A DNA stretch of 64,000 bases. Origin: Streptomyces sp. NBC_01264. Lineage in GTDB: Bacteria > Actinomycetota > Actinomycetes > Streptomycetales > Streptomycetaceae. The notes under the pieces were generated by a model. That model worked only from the letters and a program-made list of their open reading frames with translations, did not search any database and was not told the origin of the DNA. Positions 8,341 to 17,105 of the stretch are shown here, one piece after another. The translations under genes were made by a program, and so were the position numbers. The stretch spans positions 6,200,001 to 6,264,000 of the forward strand of contig NZ_JAPEOX010000001.1 of the NCBI RefSeq assembly GCF_026340675.1, in the 5' to 3' direction. The first letter of the stretch is position 1. The number at the start of each line of letters is the position of its first letter.

Positions 8341-9459
8341 TCAGGCCGGTGCGGCCAGGCCCGTCTTGGCGCCCGCGCCGCAGAGCGGGACGACGGCGGT
8401 GCGGCCCTGGAGGGGGTCTTCGGGGGCGGTGGGGCCGACCGCGGCCCAGCAGGCGGCGGCCGTGGGTTCCACGAACAGCCCGCGCCGGGCCAGGTCGAGC
8501 TGCGCCGCCCGGATCCGGTCGTCGGTCACGGTCAGGAAGGTGCCGCCGGACTTGCGGACGGCCGCCAGGATCTGGCGGGCCCGCGGCGGGGCCGGGATCG
8601 CGATCCCCTCGGCCAGGGTGGGGAGTTGGGGTACGGGGTCGGCGTCCTCGGCGCCCGCGCGGAAGGCGGAGGCCAGCGGGGCGACGGCCGCCGACTGGAC
8701 GGCGATCAGCGTCGGCGGGCGGACCCCGCGGCGGGCCAGCTCCTCCACCGCCAGCGCGGCCCCGAGCAGCAGCGTGCCGTTGCCGACCGGGACGACGATC
8801 ACCTCCGGGAGGTGGCCGCCCAGCTGCTCCCAGATCTCGTAGACGTATGTCTTGGTGCCGTGCAGGAAGTACGGGTTGAAGACGTGACTGGCGTAGAACA
8901 CCCCCGGCAGGTCGGCCGCTTCGCGGGCCGCCACCGCCGTCGCCTCGCGCCCGCCCGGCACCACCGTCACCGTCGCGCCGTGCGCGCGCATCTGCTCCGT
9001 CTTCTTCGGCGAGGTGCCCTCCGGCACGAAGACCTCGCAGGCCAGTCCGGCCCGCGCGCAGTAGGCCGCGAAGGCCGTCCCGGCGTTGCCGCTGCTGTCG
9101 GCCACCACCCGCCGCGGCCCCAGCCGGCGCGCGACCTCGGCGAGCATCACCGCGCCGCGGTCCTTGAAGGACAGGGTGGGCATCAGGAAGTCCAGCTTGG
9201 CGTGCACCCGCTCCGACAGCGGCACCAGCGGGGTGTTCCCCTCCGCCAGCGTGACGGAGAAGGCCCCGGTGAGCGGCAGGGCGGAGCCGTAGCGCCAGAG
9301 CGAGCGGGGTCCGGCCGCGGGATCCAGTACGGCGTCCGGGTCGGGGGTGAAGTCGAGGTCCCACGGGCCGCCGCACACCGGGCAGCACCAGGGGGCCGTC
9401 CGCGCGTCGGCCCGGGTGCCGTCTTCGGCGCAGACGTAGCCGGGTAGTGCGTGCGTCAT
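8341..9459 (-). CDS. thrC: Threonine synthase (PLP-dependent)
   Basis: 372 residues. The N-terminus holds a Cys pair motif (CPVCGG with an upstream YVCAEDG) as in zinc-ribbon-bearing threonine synthases, followed by the fold-type II PLP enzyme core. The PLP lysine is in PTLSFKDRGAV, the cofactor-phosphate loop in VGNGTLLLG and the substrate Ser/Asn loop in DSSGNAGTA. The reaction is O-phosphohomoserine to threonine. No hom/thrB neighbours are present, so this may be a second, stand-alone copy or a related PLP lyase; Streptomyces often carries more than one member. Confidence 0.82.
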   Translation of the reverse strand: MTHALPGYVCAEDGTRADARTAPWCCPVCGGPWDLDFTPDPDAVLDPAAGPRSLWRYGSALPLTGAFSVTLAEGNTPLVPLSERVHAKLDFLMPTLSFKDRGAVMLAEVARRLGPRRVVADSSGNAGTAFAAYCARAGLACEVFVPEGTSPKKTEQMRAHGATVTVVPGGREATAVAAREAADLPGVFYASHVFNPYFLHGTKTYVYEIWEQLGGHLPEVIVVPVGNGTLLLGAALAVEELARRGVRPPTLIAVQSAAVAPLASAFRAGAEDADPVPQLPTLAEGIAIPAPPRARQILAAVRKSGGTFLTVTDDRIRAAQLDLARRGLFVEPTAAACWAAVGPTAPEDPLQGRTAVVPLCGAGAKTGLAAPA

Positions 9460-9588
9460 GTGCGGTGAGCCTTTGCTCGTTCATGGCTGAGGTATGGCAC
9501 GGATGTTACGCGTTCGTTGTCCTCTTGTGGTGGAGCGACTCCGTGGGTCAACCTTTCGTCAGCGGCGCATCGTTGGGCCGAATTGCTT

Positions 9589-9620
9589 GTCATGGGCATG
9601 GCTAAAAACCATGCCCTGAC
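9589..9620. promoter_or_regulatory. Inverted repeat upstream of the subtilisin gene
   Basis: GTCATGGGCATGG (9589-9601) and CCATGCCCTGAC (9609-9620) are complementary apart from one bulged T, with an A-rich 7-nt loop CTAAAAA. It lies between the divergent threonine synthase and protease genes, about 60 nt before the protease start. It could be an operator or a 5' leader hairpin. Confidence 0.5.
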
Positions 9621-9680
9621 GGCAGCGCCCATCGGCCGCGCACCCCCCGCAGCGCACCACCTATGAGGAGGACCCCTCAC

Positions 9681-11255
9681 ATGTCCGCGACGCGTCACAC
9701 CCGCCGGAGGATCGCCGGCATCGGAGCGACCGCCACACTGGCCCTCGCCCTCGGAGCAGCCCTCGCCTTACCCGCCTCGGCGGCCCCGACCGCCCCGCAG
9801 GGCGTCATCGAGAACGCCGGCGCCGAGGGCACCGTCTCCGGCAGCTACATCGTGACCTTGAAGGACTCCGCGGCGCGCTCCACCGCCGACAGCGGCAAGG
9901 CCGTGGCCAAGCGGTACGGCGCGCGGATCGACCGGACCTACAGCGCGGCCCTCAACGGCTACTCCGTCGAGGTCTCCGAGGCGCAGGCCAGGAAGCTCGC
10001 CGCCGACCCGGCCGTCAAGTCCGTCGTGCAGAACCGGGTGTTCACCGTCGACACCACCCAGCCCAACCCGCCGTCCTGGGGCCTGGACCGGATCGACCAG
10101 GCGGCCCTGCCGCTGAACCAGAGCTACACCTACCCGGACAAGGCCGGCGAGGGTGTGACCGCGTACATCATCGACACGGGCGTCCGTAAGACCCACCAGG
10201 ACCTCGGCGGCCGCGCCTCCGACGGCTACGACGCCATCGACAACGACAACACCGCCCAGGACGGCCACGGCCACGGCACGCACGTCGCCGGCACCGTCGC
10301 GGGCACCTCGTACGGCGTGGCCAAGAAGGCCAAGATCGTCGGCGTGCGCGTGCTCGACAACAACGGCTCCGGTACCACCGCCCAGGTCGTCGCGGGCATC
10401 GACTGGGTGACGCGCAACGCCGTCAAGCCGGCCGTGGCGAACATGTCGCTCGGCGGCGGCGCGGACTCCGCGCTGGACACCGCCGTGCGCAACTCCATAG
10501 CCAGCGGCATCACCTACGGAGTCGCGGCGGGCAACGAGTCCACCAACGCCAACACCAAGTCTCCGGCCCGCGTGGCCGAGGCGATCACCGTCGGCGCCAC
10601 CACCAACACCGACGCCAAGGCGAGCTACTCCAACTACGGCGCGATCCTGGACCTCTTCGCCCCCGGCTCCAACATCACCTCCTCGTGGGGCACCGGCGAC
10701 ACCGCCACCAACACCATCTCCGGCACCTCGATGGCGACCCCGCACGTGGTCGGCGCCGCCGCCCTCTACCTCGCGGCCAACCCGGCGGCCACCCCCGCCC
10801 AGGTCTCCACGGCCCTGGTGAACGCGGCCACCCCGAACGTGGTGACCAGCCCCGGCACCGGCTCCCCGAACCGGCTGCTCAACATCGGCACCTCCACCAC
10901 CCCGCCGAACCCGGGCACCCGCTTCGAGAACACCGGCGACTACGCGATCGCCGACAACGCCACCGTCGATTCGCCGATCACCGTCAGCGGGATCTCCGGC
11001 AACGCGCCGGCCACGCTGAGCGTCTCGGTCGACATCAAGCACACCTACATCGGTGACCTCAAGGTCGACCTCGTCGCCCCCGACGGCACCCTGTACAACC
11101 TGCACAACCGCACCGGCGGCAGCGCGGACAACATCATCAAGTCCGTCACGGTCAACGCCTCCTCGGAGGTCGCCAACGGCGTGTGGAAGCTCCGGGTCAA
11201 CGACAACGCGAACGTCGACACCGGAAAGATCGACTCCTGGGCGCTCCAGTTCTGA
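9681..11255 (+). CDS. Secreted subtilisin-like protease with I9 propeptide and P-domain
   Basis: 524 residues from ATG 9681, chosen because AGGAGG lies 9 nt upstream (the frame opens at 9663). There is a signal peptide (residues 1-34, ending ALPASA-AP), an inhibitor I9 propeptide (about 40-120, SYIVTLKD to VVQNRVF), and an S8 catalytic domain with Asp in AYIIDTGVR, His in GHGTHVAGT, and Ser in GTSMATPHV. After a TTPPNPGT linker comes a P/Homo-B domain (about 420-524, [14 protein letters not shown] to DSWALQF). The layout matches extracellular streptomycete proteases used for nutrient acquisition. A striking inverted repeat lies in the upstream region. Confidence 0.95.
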   Translation: MSATRHTRRRIAGIGATATLALALGAALALPASAAPTAPQGVIENAGAEGTVSGSYIVTLKDSAARSTADSGKAVAKRYGARIDRTYSAALNGYSVEVSEAQARKLAADPAVKSVVQNRVFTVDTTQPNPPSWGLDRIDQAALPLNQSYTYPDKAGEGVTAYIIDTGVRKTHQDLGGRASDGYDAIDNDNTAQDGHGHGTHVAGTVAGTSYGVAKKAKIVGVRVLDNNGSGTTAQVVAGIDWVTRNAVKPAVANMSLGGGADSALDTAVRNSIASGITYGVAAGNESTNANTKSPARVAEAITVGATTNTDAKASYSNYGAILDLFAPGSNITSSWGTGDTATNTISGTSMATPHVVGAAALYLAANPAATPAQVSTALVNAATPNVVTSPGTGSPNRLLNIGTSTTPPNPGTRFENTGDYAIADNATVDSPITVSGISGNAPATLSVSVDIKHTYIGDLKVDLVAPDGTLYNLHNRTGGSADNIIKSVTVNASSEVANGVWKLRVNDNANVDTGKIDSWALQF

Positions 11256-11283
11256 CGCCCGGGCGGTAGTGACGCGATGAACC

Positions 11284-11314
11284 TCGGGGGCGACCGTTTC
11301 GGCGGTCGTCCCCG
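11284..11314 (+). terminator. Hairpin after the subtilisin gene
   Basis: GGGGGCGACCG pairs with CGGTCGTCCCC (one G-U) around a TTTCGG-type loop, about 30 nt past the protease stop and before the next gene. Confidence 0.55.
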
Positions 11315-11358
11315 CTGCGTACCATTCGCGCATTCGTTCGCCCGCTTCCTGGAGCCCC

Positions 11359-12483
11359 GTGAGCACGCAGCCCCCCTACCAGTGGCCCGCCCCGCCCCCG
11401 CAGGGGTACGCGTACGGGCCGCCCCCGCTCAACGGCTTCGCGCTCGCCTCCCTGCTCGTGGGGATGCTCTGCTTCCCGCCCCTCGGCATCGTCTTCGGGA
11501 TCGTGGCCCTCACGCAGATCAGGAAGAAGGGCGAGCGGGGCAAGGTCCTCGCCGTCCTCGGCCTGGTGGTGTCGGTCCTGCTCTCCGGCGGCCTGGTCCT
11601 CGGCGCGGAGCGGGCCGCGGACACCTTCTTCGCGCGGGCCCGCGCGATGGGCGCGGCCGAGCCCTACGAGGACGTGGAGGGCGAGCTGACCGACCTCGAC
11701 GACCTGGGCGCCGGCTCCTGCTTCAACGTCCCCGGCGGGGACCTGCTCGAGGAGAACCCCTTCGTGTACCGGATCGGCTGCGCGCAGGTCCACGACGCCG
11801 AGGTCACCCTCGCGCACGCGCTGGGCGGGTCGCGCTTCCCGGGCGAGGAGGAGCTGAAGGAGTCGGCGGCCCAGGACTGCTGGCGCGCGCAGGACGCGTA
11901 CGCGATGGACACCTGGGCGCTGCCCCCGTACGCGGAGATGTTCTACTTCGCGCCCTCGCGCGAGCGGTGGGAGGGCGGGGACCGGCTGCTCGTGTGCGTG
12001 ATCGGCACGGCGGAGCAGGAGCAGCGGGGCAGTCTGCGCAAGGATGCCGGGGTGCTGGCGCCGGAGCAGGTGGCCTTCCTGCAGGTGATGAACGCCGCCG
12101 ATCTGGCACTGGGCCACGCACCGGACGCGGACGTGGACGAGGCGCTGGAGCAGTACCGGGCCTGGGCGCGGGAGATGGACGGAGTGCTGGCCGCGGAGTC
12201 GCGGCTGCTGGCCGGCGAGAAGGCGCGGCCGCAGCTGGCCGGGCCGGCGGGAGCGCAGCGGGAGGCGGTGGAGGCGGCGCGGCGGGAATGGCGGCGGGCC
12301 TCGGAGGCGCAGACCGGGGACGGCTTCGTGAAGGCCTGGGACCGGGCGCTCGCGGAGCTGCCCGTGGCGACGGAGAAGGCGCTGCGCGGGGCGTACGGTC
12401 TGTCGACGACGGTGCCGGAGTGGCTGGAGGAGCCGCAGGGCGACGCCTCGGCCGGGCCGTCCGTGGAGCAGGCCTCGGCGTGA
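11359..12483 (+). CDS. DUF4190-type membrane protein with septum-formation-like domain
   Basis: 374 residues from GTG 11359 (GGAG 4 nt upstream, short spacing). It has a Pro/Tyr-rich cytoplasmic start, then two membrane helices with the DUF4190 look (NGFALASLLVGMLCFPPLGIVFGIVAL ... GKVLAVLGLVVSV). An extracytoplasmic part follows, with GSCFNV, a paired Cys and HDAEV, resembling the actinobacterial septum-formation family (DUF4190 plus Septum_form). The last 120 residues are Glu/Ala-rich and helical. Exact role unknown. It stands alone between the protease and a GntR regulator. Confidence 0.75.
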   Translation: MSTQPPYQWPAPPPQGYAYGPPPLNGFALASLLVGMLCFPPLGIVFGIVALTQIRKKGERGKVLAVLGLVVSVLLSGGLVLGAERAADTFFARARAMGAAEPYEDVEGELTDLDDLGAGSCFNVPGGDLLEENPFVYRIGCAQVHDAEVTLAHALGGSRFPGEEELKESAAQDCWRAQDAYAMDTWALPPYAEMFYFAPSRERWEGGDRLLVCVIGTAEQEQRGSLRKDAGVLAPEQVAFLQVMNAADLALGHAPDADVDEALEQYRAWAREMDGVLAAESRLLAGEKARPQLAGPAGAQREAVEAARREWRRASEAQTGDGFVKAWDRALAELPVATEKALRGAYGLSTTVPEWLEEPQGDASAGPSVEQASA

Positions 12484-12563
12484 ATGTTGCTGCTGTGACG
12501 CGTGGGTTTGAGTGACCAGGCTTCATCACTTCGGGTGAAACTCTGGCCCTTGCTTGCGGGGGA

Positions 12564-12576
12564 CAACCGTCGGTTG
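12564..12576. promoter_or_regulatory. Palindrome CAACCG-T-CGGTTG upstream of the GntR gene
   Basis: A perfect 6+1+6 inverted repeat 40 nt before the regulator start. It is a plausible autoregulatory operator for the dimeric regulator; no experimental support is visible and it does not match the classical GntR consensus. Confidence 0.35.
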
Positions 12577-12615
12577 CCAGGCTGTAGCTGTCTGTCAACC
12601 TGATGGGAGTGGCCT

Positions 12616-13368
12616 GTGACTTTCGGCGAGCAGCCGGCCTATCTGCGCGTCGCCGGGGATCTGCGACGGAAGATCGTCGATGGGTCCCTGCCTCCGCACG
12701 CCCGGCTCCCTTCGCAGGCCCGGATCCGCGAGGAGTACGGGGTCTCCGACACGGTGGCACTGGAGGCGCGCAAGGTCCTCATGGCGGAAGGCCTGGTCGA
12801 GGGCCGGTCCGGATCCGGCACGTACGTACGCGAACAACCCGTCCCGCGGCGCGTGGCCCGCTCCGGCTACCGCACCGGCGGGGTCTCGACCCCCTTCCGG
12901 CAGGAGCAGGCGGAGGCGAGCGCGCGCGGCACCTGGGACTCCAGCAGCGAACAGGCCGCCGCCCCGGCGGACATCGCGAAACGGCTCGGCATCGAGCCGG
13001 GCGAGCGGGTGATGCGGACGCGGTACGTGTACCGCGACGCGGGCGAGGCGATGATGCTGTCGACCTCCTGGGAGCCGCTCGCCGTGACCGGCCGGAGCCC
13101 GGTGATGCTGCCGGAGGAGGGCCCGCTGGGCGGGTCCGGGGTGGTGGACCGGATGGCCGCGATCGACGTGGTCGTGGACAACGTGGTCGAGGAGGTCGGT
13201 GCGCGGCCGGGGCTGGCGGAGGAGAACATGCAGCTCGGCGGGGTGGCGGGGCACGTGGTGCTGGTGATCGGGCGCACGTACTTCGCGTCCGGCCGGGCGG
13301 TGGAGACGGCGGACGTCGTCATCCCGGCCGACCGCTACCGCCTGGCGTACCACCTACCGGTGAGGTGA
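12616..13368 (+). CDS. GntR-family transcriptional regulator (HutC/UTRA subfamily)
   Basis: 250 residues from GTG 12616 (GGGAG 6 nt upstream). The N-terminal winged HTH (residues 5-75) shows AYLRVAGDLRRKIVDGSLPPH, then REEYGVSDTVALEARKVL and GRSGSGTYV, the GntR signature. The rest is a UTRA effector domain (about 95-240) with RMRTRYVYRDAG and the usual late ARPGLAEE / VVLVIGRTYFA pattern. Such regulators respond to small ligands, often controlling transport or degradation genes. No obvious target gene is adjacent on the same strand; the NCS1 permease downstream is separated by over 400 bp. Confidence 0.9.
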   Translation: MTFGEQPAYLRVAGDLRRKIVDGSLPPHARLPSQARIREEYGVSDTVALEARKVLMAEGLVEGRSGSGTYVREQPVPRRVARSGYRTGGVSTPFRQEQAEASARGTWDSSSEQAAAPADIAKRLGIEPGERVMRTRYVYRDAGEAMMLSTSWEPLAVTGRSPVMLPEEGPLGGSGVVDRMAAIDVVVDNVVEEVGARPGLAEENMQLGGVAGHVVLVIGRTYFASGRAVETADVVIPADRYRLAYHLPVR

Positions 13369-13806
13369 ACCCGGGCCGCCCGGCCGGGTGCCGTGCCACG
13401 GCCGGGCGGCGGCCCCGGGGTGCGCAGGCCTGTGCACCGTGCGGCGCCGCTGCCGGGGACCAGCCCCCGGACCCCCGCGCCTCAAACGCCGGCGGGGCTG
13501 GATTTCGGCCGGCGTCAGCCGCGTGTGCGGGCGGCGCCGCCGGGCACAGCGGCGGGCTGGATCGCCCGCAGGGCAATGCCGGACGACCAACGGTCACGTG
13601 CGGGCTGACGCCGGCCAAACTCAGCCCCTCCGGCGTTTGAGGAGCGGGGGTCCGGGGGCGGAGCCCCTGGCAACGGCGCCGCACCGGAACGCGGACAGGG
13701 GGTCCGGGGGGTGTAACCCCGTCGTGACGCGGGTGCCCGGGGTGTAACCCCGGGGCAATGCCCAAGGGTGACGGGCCGTCACGCATGGGCCCTGCCTTCC
13801 GGCGGT
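13369..13806. other. Gene-free region rich in inverted repeats
   Basis: No convincing gene is present. The region holds a long spaced inverted repeat (listed separately), then two copies of GTGTAACCCC (the second inside CCGGGGTGTAACCCCGG), and finally GTGACGGGCCGTCAC close to the permease start. These look like streptomycete intergenic terminator/repeat elements. Confidence 0.7.
13455..13668. repeat. Spaced imperfect inverted repeat containing the CCTCAAACGCCGG-type intergenic element
   Basis: The left arm (13455-13500) contains CCCCCGGACCCCCGC then CTCAAACGCCGG and GGGGCTG. The right arm (13622-13668) holds the complementary CAGCCCC, CCGGCGTTTGAG, GCGGGGGTCCGGGGG and GGAGCCCC. The arms are about 45 nt with few mismatches, and the spacer is about 120 nt. 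This element, with CAAACGCCGG at its centre, is a common dispersed intergenic repeat in Streptomyces; a decayed piece (CCGGCGTTTG) recurs near 53160. Confidence 0.75.
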
Positions 13807-15492
13807 ATGACCGATACCGTCACCCCCGCCCCGGCGCCCGCGCCACCCCGCCGGAGCTACGCCAAGCTCGCCGCCGACGAGAGCCGCGAGGACTACTCGC
13901 TCAGGTACGCGCCCCACTCCTTCCGCCGCTGGGGCCCCGGCACCGTCGCCGGCACCGCCCTCGGCGGCATCGCCTACCTCGCCGACTTCGCCATCGGCGC
14001 CTCCATCGTCTTCGCCTACGGCTTCACCAGCGGGGCCGCCGCGATCCTGGCTGCCGCCGTCGTCATCTTCCTGACCGGCATCCCCATCGCCCGCGCCTGC
14101 GCCAAGTACGGCCTGGACATGGACCTGGTCACCCGGGGCGCAGGGTTCGGGTACTTCGGCTCCACCCTCACCTCCCTCATCTACGCCTCGTTCACCTTCA
14201 TCTTCTTCGCGCTCGAAGGCTCGATCATGGCCCAGGCCATGCACCAGGCCGTCGGACTGCCCGTGGAGATCGGGTACCTGATCACCACGCTCATCGTCAT
14301 CCCGATCGTCTTCAAGGGGATGGGCGCCCTCGCCAAGGTGCAGGCCTGGACCCAGCCGATCTGGCTGATCGGGCTGGTCCTGCCCTTCCTCGTGCTCGCC
14401 TTCGAGGCCCCCGACGCCTGGGGCGCCTTCGCGCACTTCGGCGGTACGGAAGGAGCCGGCTCCGGCTTCTCCTGGATCGGCTTCGGCTTCGGCACCGGCA
14501 TCGCGCTCTCGCTCATCGCGCAGATCGGTGAGCAGGCCGACTACCTGCGGTTCATGCCCGCCAAGACCCCGGCCAACAGCCGCCGCTGGAACCTCGCCGT
14601 GCTCGCCGCCGGCCCCGGCTGGGTGATCATCGGCGCCGCCAAGCAGCTCGGCGGCGCCTTCCTCGCCTTCGTGGCCCTGGAGGCCGTCGGCAAGACCCAC
14701 GCGCTGGAGCCGATCGCCCCGCAACTGGAGGCGCTGCGCCCCTGGCTCGGCGGTCTCGCGCTGCCCGTCGCCGCCCTGTTCGTCATCGTGTCCCAGATCA
14801 AGATCAACGTCACGAACGCCTACAGCGGCTCGCTGTCCTGGTCGAACTTCTTCTCCCGCGTCACCCACCGCCACCCGGGCCGCGTCTGGTACATCTTCCT
14901 CAACCTCGGCATCGCGCTGACGTTGATGGAGCTGAACATGTTCGCGATGCTCGGCAAGCTGCTGGGCTTCTACTCCAACGTCGGCATCGCCTGGATCGTC
15001 GCCGTCGCCGCCGACCTCGTGATCAACAAGCGGCTCGGGCTCAGCCCGCCGTACATCGAGTTCAAGCGGGCCTACCTCTACTCGGTCAACCCGGCCGGGT
15101 TCGGCTCGATGGTGATCGCCTCCACCGTTTCGATCCTCGCCTTCTTCGGCCTTTTCGGGACATCCGCGGAGGCCTTCTCCACCTTCATCGCGGCCGGACT
15201 CGCGCTCGTCCTCTGTCCGTTGATCGCCTGGGCGACGAAGGGGAAGTACTACCTGGCCAGGCCGAACACGGTCAACGGCCCGGACGTGGTGGTCGAGGAC
15301 GTCACCGCCACCCACCTCTGCTCCGTCTGCGAGTCCGCGTACGAGCTCCCGGACATCGCCGACTGCCCGGTCGTCTCCGGCGCGATCTGCTCGCTCTGTT
15401 GTTCCCTCGACGCGACCTGCGGGGACGTCTGCCGCAAGGCGAACCCGGGCAGTGCGGTGATCCTGCCGCTGCCGACCGTGCGCCGGGTCTGA
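13807..15492 (+). CDS. NCS1-type purine/cytosine permease with Cys-rich C-terminal tail
   Basis: 561 residues from ATG 13807 (an in-frame GTG 13768 would add 13 residues). About twelve membrane helices span residues 45-500, with the nucleobase:cation symporter-1 pattern (RRWGPGTVAGTALGGIAYLA at the start, Tyr/Ser-rich middle, IKINVTNAYSGSLSWSNF in the second half). The region after about residue 505 is not part of a normal NCS1 transporter. It has eight cysteines in about 40 residues (HLCSVC, ADC, AICSLCC, ATCGDVC), suggesting a metal-binding or redox appendage on the cytosolic side. The substrate is likely a nucleobase, hydantoin or allantoin-like compound; which one cannot be told. Confidence 0.85.
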   Translation: MTDTVTPAPAPAPPRRSYAKLAADESREDYSLRYAPHSFRRWGPGTVAGTALGGIAYLADFAIGASIVFAYGFTSGAAAILAAAVVIFLTGIPIARACAKYGLDMDLVTRGAGFGYFGSTLTSLIYASFTFIFFALEGSIMAQAMHQAVGLPVEIGYLITTLIVIPIVFKGMGALAKVQAWTQPIWLIGLVLPFLVLAFEAPDAWGAFAHFGGTEGAGSGFSWIGFGFGTGIALSLIAQIGEQADYLRFMPAKTPANSRRWNLAVLAAGPGWVIIGAAKQLGGAFLAFVALEAVGKTHALEPIAPQLEALRPWLGGLALPVAALFVIVSQIKINVTNAYSGSLSWSNFFSRVTHRHPGRVWYIFLNLGIALTLMELNMFAMLGKLLGFYSNVGIAWIVAVAADLVINKRLGLSPPYIEFKRAYLYSVNPAGFGSMVIASTVSILAFFGLFGTSAEAFSTFIAAGLALVLCPLIAWATKGKYYLARPNTVNGPDVVVEDVTATHLCSVCESAYELPDIADCPVVSGAICSLCCSLDATCGDVCRKANPGSAVILPLPTVRRV

Positions 15493-15512
15493 ACCGGCGC
15501 GCACGGCCCACT

Positions 15513-15536
15513 CGTACGCATGGCCGGATGCGTACG
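15513..15536 (+). terminator. Perfect 9-bp hairpin after the NCS1 permease
   Basis: CGTACGCAT (15513-15521) and ATGCGTACG (15528-15536) flank GGCCGG. Located 20 nt past the permease stop. Confidence 0.55.
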
Positions 15537-15652
15537 CCTGCGAGGTACCTCTTCGTGAAAAACCGTATCCGCTGAGTAAAGGTCGGGCGTAGGCTCGGGC
15601 ATATGCGCAATGCGGTTTCCCGGGCAGGTACGTCGGCGGAGGGTGAAACGCG

Positions 15653-15865
15653 ATGAACGACAGCGGTGCCCTGCTCCCGTGGCTGGTCATACGTGAGGAC
15701 GACAACGGCAACCGCTACCGGGTGGGCCGGTACGCCACCCGGGCCGAGGCCCAGAAGGTCGCCGACAGCCTCGAAAGCAGAGGGCACAAGCAGCTCTACT
15801 GGATCGAGCGGCTCGGTCAGGTCGGTCAGGACAGCACCGCCGGCAGGACCGGCACGAGGAACTGA
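15653..15865 (+). CDS. Small SPOR-like protein
   Basis: 70 residues from ATG 15653 with GGAGGGTGAA upstream. The sequence WLVIREDDNGNRYRVGRYATRAEAQKVADSL resembles a minimal SPOR-type beta-alpha fold (RVG-Y-T-AEA pattern); no signal peptide or membrane segment is present. It is conserved-looking in streptomycetes as a stand-alone cytosolic protein; role unknown. The Nudix gene starts 41 nt downstream, but that gene seems to have its own promoter. Confidence 0.75.
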   Translation: MNDSGALLPWLVIREDDNGNRYRVGRYATRAEAQKVADSLESRGHKQLYWIERLGQVGQDSTAGRTGTRN

Positions 15866-15894
15866 GCGGTGCGGCGCACCCGTCGCCGCTGCCA

Positions 15895-15900
15895 TAGGCT
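15895..15900 (+). promoter_or_regulatory. Candidate -10 hexamer (TAGGCT) for a leaderless Nudix transcript
   Basis: TAGGCT followed by 6 nt and ATG 15907, with no Shine-Dalgarno between. Same geometry as at 49501 and 58422. Confidence 0.45.
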
Positions 15901-15906
15901 CCGCCC

Positions 15907-16305
15907 ATGACTGTACGAGTGGTCGTGGGCGGAGCCCTTTGTCATGAGGGGCGCCTGCTGGCCGCCCGCCGGAGCGCGCCCCCGGAGCTCGCCGGCCGCT
16001 GGGAGCTCCCGGGCGGCAAGGCCGAGCCGGGGGAGTCCGTACCCGAGGCGCTCGTGCGCGAGCTGCGCGAGGAGCTCGGCGCGGAGACCGAGGCGCTGGA
16101 GCGGATCCCGGGGGAGTGGCCGCTGAAGCCCGGCCTCGTCCTGCACGTGTGGACGGCCCGGCTGCTCTCGGGCGATCCGCTCCCGCTGGAGGACCACGAC
16201 GAGCTGCGCTGGCTGGGTCCCGAGGAGCTGGACTCGGTGGACTGGCTCGACCAGGACCGCCCGGCCGTCGCCGAGGCGGGCCGCCGGCTGAGTGCCACGG
16301 GCTGA
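15907..16305 (+). CDS. Nudix hydrolase (MutT-like)
   Basis: 132 residues with a complete Nudix box: GGKAEPGESVPEALVRELRE continuing ELGA (G-x5-E-x7-REUxEExGU, residues about 37-59). The size and the N-terminal VVVGGALCHEGRLLAARR match MutT/NUDT1-like (deoxy)nucleoside triphosphate pyrophosphohydrolases that clean oxidised nucleotides. ATG 15907 lacks a Shine-Dalgarno. Substrate specificity is not determinable. Confidence 0.9.
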   Translation: MTVRVVVGGALCHEGRLLAARRSAPPELAGRWELPGGKAEPGESVPEALVRELREELGAETEALERIPGEWPLKPGLVLHVWTARLLSGDPLPLEDHDELRWLGPEELDSVDWLDQDRPAVAEAGRRLSATG

Positions 16306-16536
16306 GTGCGACGGGCTGAGCGCCGCCGACGGCGTTCGCGGGGTCCGCGGGGGCGCGTGACGCGCACGCGCTAGGCCGTCTGCGCCACAGTGCGCCGGTC
16401 CGTGGGGGGCCGAGTGGTACGACGCCGTGAATATCGGGTATGTCGCTATTAATCCCTATCTCGCACTCGTACACGAGGCTCTGTTCTCCCTGTCGAACCG
16501 GACTGGGGTCGCCAGTCGGCCCGGGAAGTGATCGGC

Positions 16537-16956
16537 GTGATCGACACAGACGGTGAATGCGCCGAATGGGCCTTTCCCGCCGAACCGGGTGCCGTCCGCA
16601 CCGCCCGCCACGCGGTCCGCGGCACCCTTCGCGACTGGGGTCTCGACTCCGTCGGCGACGTCACCGTACTGCTGGTCAGCGAGCTGGTCACCAACTCCCT
16701 GCGGTACGCCTCCGGCCCCATCGGAGTCCGTCTCGTACGGCGCAATCCGGCCGTCGCCGACGCTCCCTCGGGTCCGGCACTTCTCGTGGAGGTTTCGGAT
16801 CCGCTTCCGGATCCGCCCCGCGAACGCGTCGCCGCACCCGACGACGAGGGGGGTCGCGGACTCCACCTCGTGGCCGTCTCCGCGCAGCGCTGGGGGACCC
16901 GCCACGGGAAGTCGGGGAAGACCGTGTGGTTCGAATTGGCTCTTCCTGGTGAGTAA
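16537..16956 (+). CDS. RsbW-like ATP-binding protein (HATPase_c_2)
   Basis: 139 residues from GTG 16537 (GGGAAG 8 nt upstream); GTG 16528, 3 codons earlier, is an alternative. It is a single GHKL ATPase domain of the anti-sigma-factor/RsbW type. The N-box is LVSELVTNSLRYA, and the G1/G2 boxes are VSDPLPDPP and DDEGGRGLHLVAVSAQ, ending in GKTVWFELALP. Streptomyces encodes dozens of these, partnering with STAS antagonists and SpoIIE phosphatases. The next gene is a SpoIIE phosphatase whose C-terminal ATPase domain ends in almost the same words (GKTVWFELPLPG), suggesting a functional pair. Target sigma factor or regulator unknown. Confidence 0.87.
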   Translation: MIDTDGECAEWAFPAEPGAVRTARHAVRGTLRDWGLDSVGDVTVLLVSELVTNSLRYASGPIGVRLVRRNPAVADAPSGPALLVEVSDPLPDPPRERVAAPDDEGGRGLHLVAVSAQRWGTRHGKSGKTVWFELALPGE

Positions 16957-17105
16957 CAAGGTGAGGGGCAGCCGACGATCACACGGCTTGGCTGGAAAAC
17001 AACGGGATCTTTTTGTGATCGCGAAGGCCGTGTCGTAGAGCGCCGTAGTGCTGAATACTTCGGTCATGGCCGGTCCGGTTGCGGTGAGCTGGAGGGGACG
17101 GTCGC

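Noticed and set aside
13700..13760. GTGTAACCCC direct repeats as a regulator binding array
   Set aside because: Only two copies, each part of a different hairpin; more likely terminator debris.
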